From contig NZ_FOEF01000010.1 of the NCBI RefSeq assembly GCF_900110575.1, positions 124,001 through 188,000 on the forward strand: 64,000 nt of DNA. Direction: 5' to 3'. Position numbers and translations under genes: made by a program. Of this stretch, positions 36,690-44,436 are shown piece after piece. The notes beneath the pieces are model-generated. The model was not told where the DNA came from and did no database searches. It saw only the letters and a program-made list of their open reading frames with translations. Origin of the DNA: Amycolatopsis saalfeldensis (GTDB lineage: Bacteria; Actinomycetota; Actinomycetes; Mycobacteriales; Pseudonocardiaceae). Each line of letters begins with the position of its first letter. Position 1 is the stretch's first letter.

Positions 36690-37160
36690 CGGCCGTCAAC
36701 CGTCCACGGAGGACACCTCGGACGGTCGCGCCGGCTCGCGCTGGTCATACCCGAGACCACCACCGCCATCACGACGAGCCGACGCCCCGGACGCGCTGAC
36801 CCGGGTCGCCGAGGAACACGTCGACTCCGCTCGCCGCAGCCTGCTCACGGACCTGGCGAAATCCCGCCGAACCTGACGGCCGTCAACCATCCACGGAGGA
36901 CACCTCGGACGGTCGCGCTGGTCACCCGCGACCACCACCATCACCGCGGCGTTCCACGATCTGACCAGAGTTGCCGAAGAACACGTGAACTCCGCGCGCC
37001 CCAACCTGCTCACAGACCTGGCAAAGCCACGGCGAACCTGACGGCCGTCAACCATCCACAGAGGACACCTCGGACGGTCGCGCAGCGGCCGCGGCCAGTG
37101 CTGCCTCGATCCGGCGGTTGCTGGTCATTCCCGCGACCACCACCGTCATCACGGCCAGTA
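36600..37160. repeat. Three tandem copies of a gntR 3'-end/MFS 3'-end junction
   Basis: A 131-base segment (36600-36730) encoding the last 30 residues of the GntR protein plus about 40 bases beyond recurs at 36787-36917 and, more diverged, at 36958-37082. Copies 2 and 3 still translate as ...RVAEEHVDSARRSLLTDLAK and RVAEEHVNSARPNLLTDLAK with a conserved TGA. Between copies, CTGGTCAT/CTGGTCAC...GACCACCACC matches the 3' coding end of the MFS gene at about 37119-37160. Each unit therefore contains both convergent gene ends. Copy 3 overlaps the true MFS stop. The 358 bases between the gntR and MFS stops hold only this repeat. Each copy contains the perfect palindrome TGACGGCCGTCA. Confidence 0.85.
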
Positions 37161-38304
37161 CCCCGGCGGCGGCCAGGTACGGCGCGCGCAGCCCGGCGAC
37201 CGACGCCAGCCAGCCGCCCAGTACGGCGCCGACCGGGCCGGCCGAGATGGAGACCAGGCGGGACGCGGCGCCTACTCGGCCCATCAGCCGGGCCGGGACG
37301 ATGGCCTGGCGGACGGACCAGCCGAGCACCATCGTCGCCGCCATGGCGCAGCCGCAGAGGACGAAGGCGGCGCCGACCCCGACGCCGTTGCTCGCGAATC
37401 CGACGACCAGCATCGCGGCCACCTCGGCCACCGCCGTGACCGTGAGCGCGGTTCCGGTGCCCAGCCGTTTCTCCAGCGGCCCGGCCAGGAACGCGCCGAT
37501 CAGGCCGCCGAGCGCCTCGGCCGCGAGCAGCAGGCCGTAGCCCACCGAGTGCAGGCCGAGCACATCGCGCGCGTACAGCGCGAGCACGGCTTCTGCGCCC
37601 GCGTAAGCAAAGTTGCCGACGGCGGGCCGCAGGGCGAGGCCCAGCAGGACCCGGTCCCGCAGCACGTACGACGCCCCCTCGCGCGCGTCGGCCCACAGGC
37701 TCCGGCCCGGCTCCCGCGGGGGCGGCGGCACCTTCGGCAGCGACCGGATCAGCAAGGCGCTGCCCACGAACGACACCGCGTCGACCACGAACGGCAGCGT
37801 GCGCCCGACCGAGAACAGGAAGCTGCCCGCGGGCGGCCCCAGGAACTGCCCGGCCGCGGTCGACGCACCACGCAGGCGGCTGTTCGCCTTGCGCAGCAAC
37901 GTCCGGTCGCGCGCGAGCAGATCCGGCAGGTACGCCTGCGCGGCCGTGTCGAAGAACAGCTCCCCGACCCCGAGCAGGAAAGCCAGCAGCAGCAACGCGG
38001 GGATGCCGATCAGCCCCATCGCCCCGGCCACCACCGTGACCAGCAGCAGCAGGGCCCGCGCGGCGTCCGCGAGCCACATCGTGCGCCGCCGGTCCCAGCG
38101 GTCCACCAGCGCGCCGCCGACCAGCCCCAGCAACGGATACGGCAGCAGGGCCGCCACCGTCACCAGGCTGACCACCACGGGGTCGCTGCTCAGCGCGACG
38201 GCGAACAGCGGCAGCGCGGCCAGGTACGCGCCGTCGCCCAGTGAGGAAACCGTTGCGGCCGACCACAGGCGCCCGAAGGCGCGCGGCATCTTCGGCTCGG
38301 TCAT
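37048..38304 (-). CDS. MFS transporter (enterobactin-exporter/MDR-like)
   Basis: The 418-residue protein has about 12 hydrophobic segments and the MFS_3-type motif GGALVDRWDRRRTMWLADAARALLLL. Its C-terminal residues (ARPSEVSSVDG) are encoded within copy 3 of the tandem repeat. The start overlaps the upstream ArsR-type gene by one base (TGATG), so the two genes form an operon, probably an efflux pump with its regulator. Substrate unknown. Confidence 0.9.
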   Translation of the reverse strand: MTEPKMPRAFGRLWSAATVSSLGDGAYLAALPLFAVALSSDPVVVSLVTVAALLPYPLLGLVGGALVDRWDRRRTMWLADAARALLLLVTVVAGAMGLIGIPALLLLAFLLGVGELFFDTAAQAYLPDLLARDRTLLRKANSRLRGASTAAGQFLGPPAGSFLFSVGRTLPFVVDAVSFVGSALLIRSLPKVPPPPREPGRSLWADAREGASYVLRDRVLLGLALRPAVGNFAYAGAEAVLALYARDVLGLHSVGYGLLLAAEALGGLIGAFLAGPLEKRLGTGTALTVTAVAEVAAMLVVGFASNGVGVGAAFVLCGCAMAATMVLGWSVRQAIVPARLMGRVGAASRLVSISAGPVGAVLGGWLASVAGLRAPYLAAAGVLAVMTVVVAGMTSNRRIEAALAAAAARPSEVSSVDG

Positions 38305-38828
38305 CAGGCGCCCCCGGGGCGGAAGAACGCGATCGCGGCGGTGGCCGCGGGCTCGTCCGGGTCACGCGCGTCCCGCAGCTCGTCGAGCAGCGCGCCGAGG
38401 CGCCGTTCGAACTCCGCGAACTGGGTCTCGCCGATCCGGGTGTGCTGCATCCGCACCCACCGCGGCGAGCCCTCCGGCGCCGCCTCCAGGTCGGCGAGCG
38501 CGTGCCGCATCAGCACGTCCGCCTGCCCCGGCCCGGGTTCCGGCAGCACGATCCGGCGCGCGACGTGCGCGTAGTACCGCTCCACGACCCCGCGCACCTT
38601 CCGCGTGCGCACGACGTGGATCAGTCCGGCGCGCTCCAGCACGCGCACGTGGTAGCTCGAACTGCCCTTCGCCAGGTCGAGCCGCTCGGCGATCTGCGTG
38701 ATCGTCGCCGGCCCGTCGCGCAGCACCGCGAGCACGCGGTGGCGCACCAGATTGCTGACCGCCCGCAGCTGGTCCGTGGTCCGGACGTGGACGGCGTCGT
38801 CCGGCGGTGTGTAGTCGTCCCCAGTCAT
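38304..38828 (-). CDS. ArsR-like winged-helix transcriptional regulator
   Basis: The 174-residue protein has an HTH_20/ArsR domain in residues about 15-90 (VSNLVRHRVLAVLRDGPATITQIAERLDLAKGSSSYHVRVLERAGLIHVV) and a C-terminal helical region, as in the helix-turn-helix regulators that sit beside MFS exporters. The ATG is chosen because it follows the strong 24-bp operator; a TTG three codons upstream is possible. It probably represses its own MFS operon. Confidence 0.88.
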   Translation of the reverse strand: MTGDDYTPPDDAVHVRTTDQLRAVSNLVRHRVLAVLRDGPATITQIAERLDLAKGSSSYHVRVLERAGLIHVVRTRKVRGVVERYYAHVARRIVLPEPGPGQADVLMRHALADLEAAPEGSPRWVRMQHTRIGETQFAEFERRLGALLDELRDARDPDEPAATAAIAFFRPGGA

Positions 38829-38835
38829 GGGAGTC

Positions 38836-38859
38836 AATGGTCAACGAGTCTTGACCATT
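38836..38859. promoter_or_regulatory. Operator for the ArsR-like regulator
   Basis: Perfect 8-bp inverted arms, AATGGTCA (38836-38843) and TGACCATT (38852-38859), are separated by 8 bp. The site lies 7 bases upstream of the regulator's ATG. Extra TCAATGG and TTAGTCA sequences flank the arms. This is the expected place for autorepression. Confidence 0.7.
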
Positions 38860-38871
38860 AGTCAAGCGGAA

Positions 38872-38895
38872 AGCCCCCGGACGGATCCGGGGGCT
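38872..38895 (-). terminator. Terminator of the OFA transporter operon
   Basis: Perfect 10-bp arms AGCCCCCGGA and TCCGGGGGCT with a CGGA loop, 14 bases after the small-subunit stop. On the minus strand CTTTCCGCTT follows. It insulates the operon from the ArsR-MFS promoter. Confidence 0.7.
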
Positions 38896-38908
38896 CCGCG
38901 GGCCGCGC

Positions 38909-39055
38909 TCAGCCGCCGAAGAGGTCGACGACCTTCAAGATCAACTCGTACACCCCGTAGAGGAACGGCACGAGCACCCACAACCACGCGATCACGAGCA
39001 GCGCGGTCCGGGCGCCCGAACGCGTCACGGCGGGCTCTTCCGAAGATGCGGTCAT
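38909..39055 (-). CDS. MFS transporter small subunit (48 residues)
   Basis: The frame encodes 48 residues: MTASSEEPAVTRSGART, then one hydrophobic helix (ALLVIAWLWVLVPFLYGVYE) and a short tail LILKVVDLFGG. The ATG overlaps the stop of the OFA transporter gene (TGATG), so production is coupled. From general knowledge, very small single-helix proteins are annotated beside OFA-type (oxalate/formate antiporter-like) transporters; they probably help assembly or stability. It is too short for most automatic gene finders. Confidence 0.75.
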   Translation of the reverse strand: MTASSEEPAVTRSGARTALLVIAWLWVLVPFLYGVYELILKVVDLFGG

Positions 39056-40407
39056 CACGCCTCACTCCCCACCTGGTCGCGGCCCACCGGCTCGTGGAAC
39101 TTCTCCTTGACCGGCCGGACGAACTCGTTGGCGATGAAGCCCACCACGAGCAGCGCGATCATGATGTAGAACGACGTCGAGTACAGGTCCGGGCCGGACT
39201 TGCCGGCGGACTTCTCGCTGTCCGCGATGCCGTCGACGATCAGCGGGCCGAGCACGCCGGCCACCGACCACGCGGTGAGCAGCCGTCCGTGGATCGCGCC
39301 CACCTGGTAGTTGCCGAACAGGTCCTTCAGGTACGCCGGGAGCGTCGCGAAGCCACCGCCGTAGAAGGAGAGGATCAGCATGGCGCAGAGCACGAACACG
39401 ACCTTCGACGAGTTCGTGGTCAGCGCGATGACCAGGTACAGCAGGGCGCCGACGCCGAGGTAGAAGCGATAGATGTTCTTACGCCCCACCAGGTCCGAAG
39501 TGGACGACCAGACGAACCGGCCGAGCATGTTCGTCAGCGACAGCATCGCGACGAACCCGGCGGCCGCCGCGGTGCCGACCGGCGTCGAGGTGTTCTTGAA
39601 GAAGTCCCCGATCATCGGCGCGGCCTTCTCCAGGATGCCGATGCCCGCGGTCACGTTGAGGCACAACACGATCCACAGGCACCAGAACTGCGGCGTCTTG
39701 AGCGCGTTGGCCGCCGAGACGTTGCCGGCGGAGATCATCGCCTTGGCCTGCACGGCCTTCGGCTCGAAGCCCCGCGGCTTCCAGCCCTCGGCCGGCACGC
39801 GCACGATCAGCACGCCCATGGTCATGAACACCGCGTACACGAGGCCGTGGATGAGGAACGCGGTGGCGATGTCGCCGGTGGTGGGCGCGGTGCCGAGCAT
39901 CGCCGACGACCACGGCGAGGCGATCAGCGCGCCGCCGCCGAAGCCCATGATCGCGATGCCGGTGGCCATGCCCGGCCGGTCGGGGAACCACTTGATCAGC
40001 GTCGACACCGGTGAGATGTAGCCGATGCCGAGCCCGATCCCGCCGATGCCGCCGTAGCCGACGACCACGAGCCAGAACTGCCCGGTCGCCACGCCGAGCG
40101 CGGAGACCAGGAAGCCGGCGCCGAAGCACACGGTCGCGACGAACATCGCCCAGCGCGGGCCGTTCTTCTCGACCAGGGTGCCGCCGAACGCCGCCGACAG
40201 CCCGAGCATCACGATGCCGAGCTGGAACGGCAGGCCGGACTGGGTGCCCGAGAGGTGCATCGTCTTCTCGAGCGGGGTCTTGAAAACGCTCCACGCGTAG
40301 GCTTGGCCGATCGACAGGTGGATCGAAAGCGCCGCCGGCGGGACCAGCCAGCGCGTCCAGCCGGGCGGTGCGACGATACGAGAGCGGGCCAGGAAGCCGA
40401 TGGCCAT
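39055..40407 (-). CDS. OFA-family MFS transporter (oxalate/formate antiporter-like)
   Basis: The 450-residue transporter has 12 predicted helices. Family marks are IHLSIGQAYAWSVFKTPLEK near the N-terminus, PFQLGIVMLGLSAAFGGTLVEKNGPR, GYGGIGGIGLGIGYISPVSTLIKWFPDRPG and the second-half SLTNMLGRFVWSSTSDLVGRKN. GGAGGAG precedes the ATG. It shares an operon with the 48-residue partner and is divergent from fdhD with 111 bases between starts. That context favours formate or oxalate as substrate, but relatives carry other anions, so this is inference. Confidence 0.9.
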   Translation of the reverse strand: MAIGFLARSRIVAPPGWTRWLVPPAALSIHLSIGQAYAWSVFKTPLEKTMHLSGTQSGLPFQLGIVMLGLSAAFGGTLVEKNGPRWAMFVATVCFGAGFLVSALGVATGQFWLVVVGYGGIGGIGLGIGYISPVSTLIKWFPDRPGMATGIAIMGFGGGALIASPWSSAMLGTAPTTGDIATAFLIHGLVYAVFMTMGVLIVRVPAEGWKPRGFEPKAVQAKAMISAGNVSAANALKTPQFWCLWIVLCLNVTAGIGILEKAAPMIGDFFKNTSTPVGTAAAAGFVAMLSLTNMLGRFVWSSTSDLVGRKNIYRFYLGVGALLYLVIALTTNSSKVVFVLCAMLILSFYGGGFATLPAYLKDLFGNYQVGAIHGRLLTAWSVAGVLGPLIVDGIADSEKSAGKSGPDLYSTSFYIMIALLVVGFIANEFVRPVKEKFHEPVGRDQVGSEA

Positions 40408-40518
40408 CGTCAGACTCCTCCGAACTGTGGGTGGTTCAGGGAATGTATTACCAAATTCCCGGCGTTGCACCGTCTGAATGTCGTACGTTCGGGCCGGGTT
40501 GCGAGGAGAGGTGGACAA

Positions 40519-41343
40519 ATGGGTCGGGTCACCGTGCGCCGTCCGGTGCGCAAGATCACCGCGGACGGTGAGCGGCGGCGGCCGGATTCACTGGCCGCCG
40601 AGGAGCCGCTGGAGCTGCGCGTCGGCGGGAAAGCGCTGGCAGTGACCATGCGCACGCCGGGGCACGACGTCGAACTGGCCCACGGTTTCCTGCTCTCGGA
40701 AGGCGTGCTCGGCTCCCGCGAGGACGTCTCCACGGCCCGCTACTGCGACGGCGTGGACGATCAGGGAAGAAATACTTACAACGTCCTGGATGTGACACTC
40801 GCACCTGGAGTGGCTCCACCCGAGACGGGTGTCGAGCGGAACTTCTACACCACCTCCTCGTGCGGCGTCTGCGGCAAGGCCGCGCTGGACGCGGTGAAGC
40901 TGCGCAGCCGGTTCTCCCCCGCCGAGTCCACCTTCGCGGTGAAGACCGACGTGCTGGTGCGGCTGCCGGACCGGTTGCGGGAACAGCAGAAGGTGTTCGC
41001 CTCGACCGGCGGGCTGCACGCCGCCGCGCTGTTCGACCCGGACGGCGAGCTGCTGGTGGTCCGAGAGGACGTCGGCCGGCACAACGCCGTGGACAAGGTG
41101 CTCGGCTGGGCGCTGCAGTCCGGCCGCATTCCCGCGCCCGGCCACGGATTGCTGGTCTCCGGCCGGACCTCCTTCGAGCTGGTGCAGAAGGCCGCGATGG
41201 CCGGCATCGGCCTGCTCGCCGCGGTGTCCGCGCCGTCCTCGCTGGCCGTGGAGCTGGCGGAGGAGAACGGCATGACGCTGATCGGCTTCCTGCGCGGCGA
41301 CAGCTTGAACCTCTACACCGGCGACCACCGGGTGCTGACCTGA
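40519..41343 (+). CDS. fdhD: FdhD sulfurtransferase for molybdenum-cofactor sulfuration
   Basis: FdhD passes sulfur from a cysteine desulfurase to the bis-MGD cofactor, a step formate dehydrogenases need for activity. The 274-residue protein has SSCGVCGK with Cys 115 and Cys 118, VELAHGFLLSEGV, STGGLHAAALFD, REDVGRHNAVDKVLGWAL and VSGRTSFELVQKAAMAG, all typical. GGAGAGG precedes the ATG. Its likely client is the Fdh-like enzyme about 7 kb upstream. It is divergent from the OFA transporter. Confidence 0.97.
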   Translation: MGRVTVRRPVRKITADGERRRPDSLAAEEPLELRVGGKALAVTMRTPGHDVELAHGFLLSEGVLGSREDVSTARYCDGVDDQGRNTYNVLDVTLAPGVAPPETGVERNFYTTSSCGVCGKAALDAVKLRSRFSPAESTFAVKTDVLVRLPDRLREQQKVFASTGGLHAAALFDPDGELLVVREDVGRHNAVDKVLGWALQSGRIPAPGHGLLVSGRTSFELVQKAAMAGIGLLAAVSAPSSLAVELAEENGMTLIGFLRGDSLNLYTGDHRVLT

Positions 41344-41347
41344 GCCG

Positions 41348-41938
41348 TCAGTCCGGCCACAATGTCCTGACGGCGTCCGGGAAACCGGCCACCCCACGCG
41401 GGCCGAGCAGCGCCAGGTTGAACAGGAAACCGGGCAGGATCGACAGGATCACCTGGGCGAGCGCGTCCGCGGGAGCCCCGGCCCAGGCCCCGTCCCGCTG
41501 CCTTGCGCGGACGAGTGCGGCCACGTCCTCGCTCATGGCCGTGGCCGCCGCCTCCAGCCGCCGGGCCAGCTCCGGGTTGCGCAGGGCCTCGGACCAGACC
41601 ATCAGCGCCATGGCGGCCAGCTGCCGGTCGCGGTGCCGTTCGGTGACCGCGGTCAGCAGCTCCGCCAGCACCTGACCGACCCCGCGCTCGCCGTCGCCGC
41701 GGGCCAGCGCGGTGCTCAGCACCTCGGCGACGTCGTCCAGGTTCTGGGCGGCGACGCCGACGATCAGGTCCTCCTTCTTCGGGAAGTACCGGTAGACCGC
41801 GCCCGCGGACTTGCCGGCCTCGGTGAACACGTCCTGCATGGACGTGCGGTGAAAACCGTTGCGGACGAAGCACCTCCGCGCCGCCGCCAGGATCTCGGCG
41901 CGCTGATCGTCCTTGTACTGCCGGCTCACCCGCGGCAT
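41348..41938 (-). CDS. TetR-family regulator
   Basis: The 196-residue protein starts at the ATG preceded by GGAAGGAC. HTH: EILAAARRCFVRNGFHRTSMQDVFTEAGKSAGAVYRYFPKKEDL. The C-terminal domain is variable. Its stop is only 4 bases from the fdhD stop (convergent). It is divergent from the beta-propeller gene, and the 100-bp gap contains a strong promoter with palindromes, so that gene is the probable target. Confidence 0.88.
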   Translation of the reverse strand: MPRVSRQYKDDQRAEILAAARRCFVRNGFHRTSMQDVFTEAGKSAGAVYRYFPKKEDLIVGVAAQNLDDVAEVLSTALARGDGERGVGQVLAELLTAVTERHRDRQLAAMALMVWSEALRNPELARRLEAAATAMSEDVAALVRARQRDGAWAGAPADALAQVILSILPGFLFNLALLGPRGVAGFPDAVRTLWPD

Positions 41939-41953
41939 GGCCCCGTCCTTCCC

Positions 41954-42009
41954 CACCGGTTTGACACCCGGTGCGGCCGAGCCTACCGTAGAAAAAAAGC
42001 GGACGTCCG
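41954..42009 (+). promoter_or_regulatory. Strong promoter and operator upstream of the beta-propeller gene
   Basis: A perfect -35 TTGACA (41961-41966) and a -10 TACCGT (41984-41989) are 17 bases apart. An inverted repeat CACCGG-N8-CCGGTG (41954-41973) covers the -35. A 10-bp perfect palindrome CGGACGTCCG (42000-42009) lies just after the expected start of transcription. Either could be the TetR site. Confidence 0.65.
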
Positions 42010-42038
42010 TCCTCTTTTATCCGCGAAGGAGGATCGCC

Positions 42039-43010
42039 ATGCCGATCACCCCCGTCCCGGCCGTCGCCCTGACCCCGGTCGCGCGCTTCCCGAAGGGCTA
42101 CTTCCTGGAGAACCTCGTGGTCCGCGCCGACGGTTCCGTGCTGATCACCACGGTCATCCAGCAGGAACTCTGGCTCGTGCCGGGCACCGCACCGGCGACT
42201 CCGGTGCTGGTGCACCGCTTCGACTTCCCGGTCACCGGCATCGTCGAAGCCGGGCCCGACGTCTTCCTCGTCAGCGTGACCGCGGGCTACACCACCCACG
42301 AATCGCACCTGGTGCGGATCGACCTCAACGGCTGGACCCCCGGCGAAGCCATTGCCCCGGAGGTCGTCCTCACGTTCGACGACCGGGTCCGCGCCCTCAA
42401 CGGGAGCTGCCTGCTCGGCCCCCGGGTGCTGGCCGTCGCGGACTGCTTCGCCGGGCTGATCTGGCGGGTCGACCTGGACGAGGGCGCGCGGCGCGCGACC
42501 GCCCGGGTCTGGCTGGCCCACGACACCATGGCGGACGATCCGGACGGCGAGGTCGCGCCGCCGCGGCAACCGGGCGTCAACGGGGTTCGCTACAGCGCGC
42601 GGACCGGGTACCTCTACTACACCTCGACCGCGCAGAAGGTGTTCATGCGCGTCCCGGTCGACCCGGCGACGCTCGATCCGGCCGGCGGTCCCGAGTTCGT
42701 CGCCGCGATCGACAACGCGGACGACTTCTGCCTCGACGAAGAAGCCGGATTCGCTTACGTCACCAGGCATCGCGCCAACACCCTCGACCGGGTGCCGCTC
42801 ACCCCGCGCCGTGGCAGCGAGGTCCGCCACCTCGCGGGCGACCCGTTCGACGAGCTGCTGATCGGGCCGTCCAGCGCCGCCTGGGGCCGTGACCCCGGCC
42901 GGGTCATGTACGTGACCACGGACGGGGGCACCACCGCGCCGCCCGACGGGATCGTCCGCGAGGCCACCCTGCTGCGCGTCGAACTGAACCCGCGGCCCGG
43001 GCGATCCTAA
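42039..43010 (+). CDS. SMP-30/gluconolactonase-like beta-propeller protein
   Basis: The 323-residue protein starts at ATG after AAGGAGG. It has no signal peptide. Repeated blades of the type NLVVRADGSVLITTVIQQELWLV, GVNGVRYSARTGYLYYTSTAQ and LIGPSSAAWGRDPGRVMYVTTDGG fit a six-bladed propeller related to SMP-30 or the actinobacterial superfamily of that fold. No function can be assigned. The last two bases overlap the stop of the carotenoid oxygenase gene on the other strand (CTAA shared), so the two genes are exactly tail to tail. Probably controlled by the divergent TetR. Confidence 0.75.
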   Translation: MPITPVPAVALTPVARFPKGYFLENLVVRADGSVLITTVIQQELWLVPGTAPATPVLVHRFDFPVTGIVEAGPDVFLVSVTAGYTTHESHLVRIDLNGWTPGEAIAPEVVLTFDDRVRALNGSCLLGPRVLAVADCFAGLIWRVDLDEGARRATARVWLAHDTMADDPDGEVAPPRQPGVNGVRYSARTGYLYYTSTAQKVFMRVPVDPATLDPAGGPEFVAAIDNADDFCLDEEAGFAYVTRHRANTLDRVPLTPRRGSEVRHLAGDPFDELLIGPSSAAWGRDPGRVMYVTTDGGTTAPPDGIVREATLLRVELNPRPGRS

Positions 43011-44368
43011 ACGGACGGAACCCAGTTGCCGTGGAAACCGTGCGGCACCCGGTCGGGCAGGTGCACCGTGGCCACGGTCTCCAGCGTCGCGGCGTCCAGC
43101 AGCGCGAGTTCACTGCGGTGCGTGGCGGCGTCGAACACGAAGCCCATCAGCACGCCCTCGTCCTCGGCAGCGTCCACATGGGACGGGATGAACACGAACT
43201 CCCCCGGCAGGCGGCCGGCGCCGAACGAGAGCGTCGACGCGGATCCCTTGGCCAGGTCGTGTTTGTACAGCGCGCCGGAGCCACTGAACCCGTTGCCGGC
43301 CGCCACCGCGTAACCGTAACGGTGCTGCCGCCCGACCAGCCGCTCGTCGACCCGCGGGAACTCCTGGCCGTGCTCGTCGAGGCGGTCTTCCAGCACCTTC
43401 CCGGCGGAGAGGTCGACGGTCCACCGGTCGAGGGTCGGCGTGCCCTCCTCGGGGCCGTGCAGCTCCCGGTCGAACATCTTCGGGTGCCGGACCACGTCGA
43501 GCACCACCCGGTCGCCGGCGTCGTGGGCGTTGAGCGGGTGGAAGACGTAACACGGCTCCACGTCGAACCAGCGGACGTCGCCGTTGTCCCCCTCGCGCGG
43601 CGTCACCCCGACCCGCGCCGGGTAACGCGGGTTCCAGCGGTACGGCAGTGCGCTGACCCCGCGCCCGGCCATGGCGCGCAACGGATCCGGGGCGCCCACC
43701 GCCACCGGCGTCTGGTCCGGCGCGAAGGTGACCGGCAGGTCGTAGAACACCACATACCGCTCGGTGAGGGAGAAGTCGTGCATCATCGGCGCGCCGGTCA
43801 CCTCGATGTCGACGGTCCGGCGCGCCCGGCCGTCGGTGCCGATCACGCTGTACTGCACCCGGTTCCCGAGCCCGAAGCGGTACGAGACCGCGTGCAGTTC
43901 GCCGGTGCGCGGATCACGCTTCGGGTGGGCGGTGTAGCCACCGGGCAAGGTGCCGTCGAAGTCGCACGGGCCGATCGTGTCGAGTTCCTCGGTCAGCTCC
44001 CACTGGGGCAGCCCGCCCTCGATCAACGCGAGCGTGCGGCCGGCGTGCCCGATCACGTTGGTGTTGGCGCCGGGTCCGGTGCTCGCGGCGGCCTCGCGCT
44101 CCCCCAGCACCCCGGCGAGGTGCGGGGTGCGGATCCAGCGGTTGCGGTACCACTCGGCGCGGCCTCCGCGCAGCCGGACGCCGTGGACCATGCCGTCGCC
44201 GAGGAACCAGTGGTAGGTCTCCGGGTCGGTGCCGGCGGGCGGATTGGGGCCGTTGCGCAGATAACGGCCGTCGAGGTACTCGGGGATGTGCCCGGTGACC
44301 TCGAGCCGCGTGCTCGTGTGCTCACGGCCGACCGGGGCGAAGTTGTCTTCGAGGAACTGGGTGGCCAT
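43007..44368 (-). CDS. Carotenoid cleavage oxygenase family protein
   Basis: This non-heme iron enzyme family cleaves polyene double bonds (carotenoids, stilbenes, apocarotenoids). The 453-residue protein starts after AGGAGG. Family marks: YLRNGPNPP, YHWFLGDGMVHGVRL, candidate iron-binding His in TAHPKRDP, MMHDFSLTERYVVFYDLP, YVFHPLNAHD and the last in HGFHGNWVPS. Glu residues of the second shell are also present. It is divergent from a TetR gene and the gap holds two identical operators, so expression is probably induced by the substrate. Confidence 0.92.
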   Translation of the reverse strand: MATQFLEDNFAPVGREHTSTRLEVTGHIPEYLDGRYLRNGPNPPAGTDPETYHWFLGDGMVHGVRLRGGRAEWYRNRWIRTPHLAGVLGEREAAASTGPGANTNVIGHAGRTLALIEGGLPQWELTEELDTIGPCDFDGTLPGGYTAHPKRDPRTGELHAVSYRFGLGNRVQYSVIGTDGRARRTVDIEVTGAPMMHDFSLTERYVVFYDLPVTFAPDQTPVAVGAPDPLRAMAGRGVSALPYRWNPRYPARVGVTPREGDNGDVRWFDVEPCYVFHPLNAHDAGDRVVLDVVRHPKMFDRELHGPEEGTPTLDRWTVDLSAGKVLEDRLDEHGQEFPRVDERLVGRQHRYGYAVAAGNGFSGSGALYKHDLAKGSASTLSFGAGRLPGEFVFIPSHVDAAEDEGVLMGFVFDAATHRSELALLDAATLETVATVHLPDRVPHGFHGNWVPSV

Positions 44369-44384
44369 CGTCGCCTCCTGAGAC

Positions 44385-44421
44385 ATAACCTTGTTATAAT
44401 TACGAGGTATAACAGAGTTAT
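44385..44421. promoter_or_regulatory. Twin operators ATAAC-N3-GTTAT between carotenoid oxygenase and tetR
   Basis: Two identical dyads, ATAAC-CTT-GTTAT (44385-44397) and ATAAC-AGA-GTTAT (44409-44421), have centres 24 bp apart. They are AT-rich islands in a GC-rich region, within the 68-bp gap between the two start codons. The duplicated dyad is the expected binding site for the divergent TetR protein. Confidence 0.8.
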
Positions 44422-44436
44422 GCGATACTGGCAAGC

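Noticed and set aside
36600..37160. Minisatellite or CRISPR-like array after the GntR gene
   Set aside because: Only three long, unequal units that carry coding sequence; no short repeats with unique spacers and no cas genes nearby.
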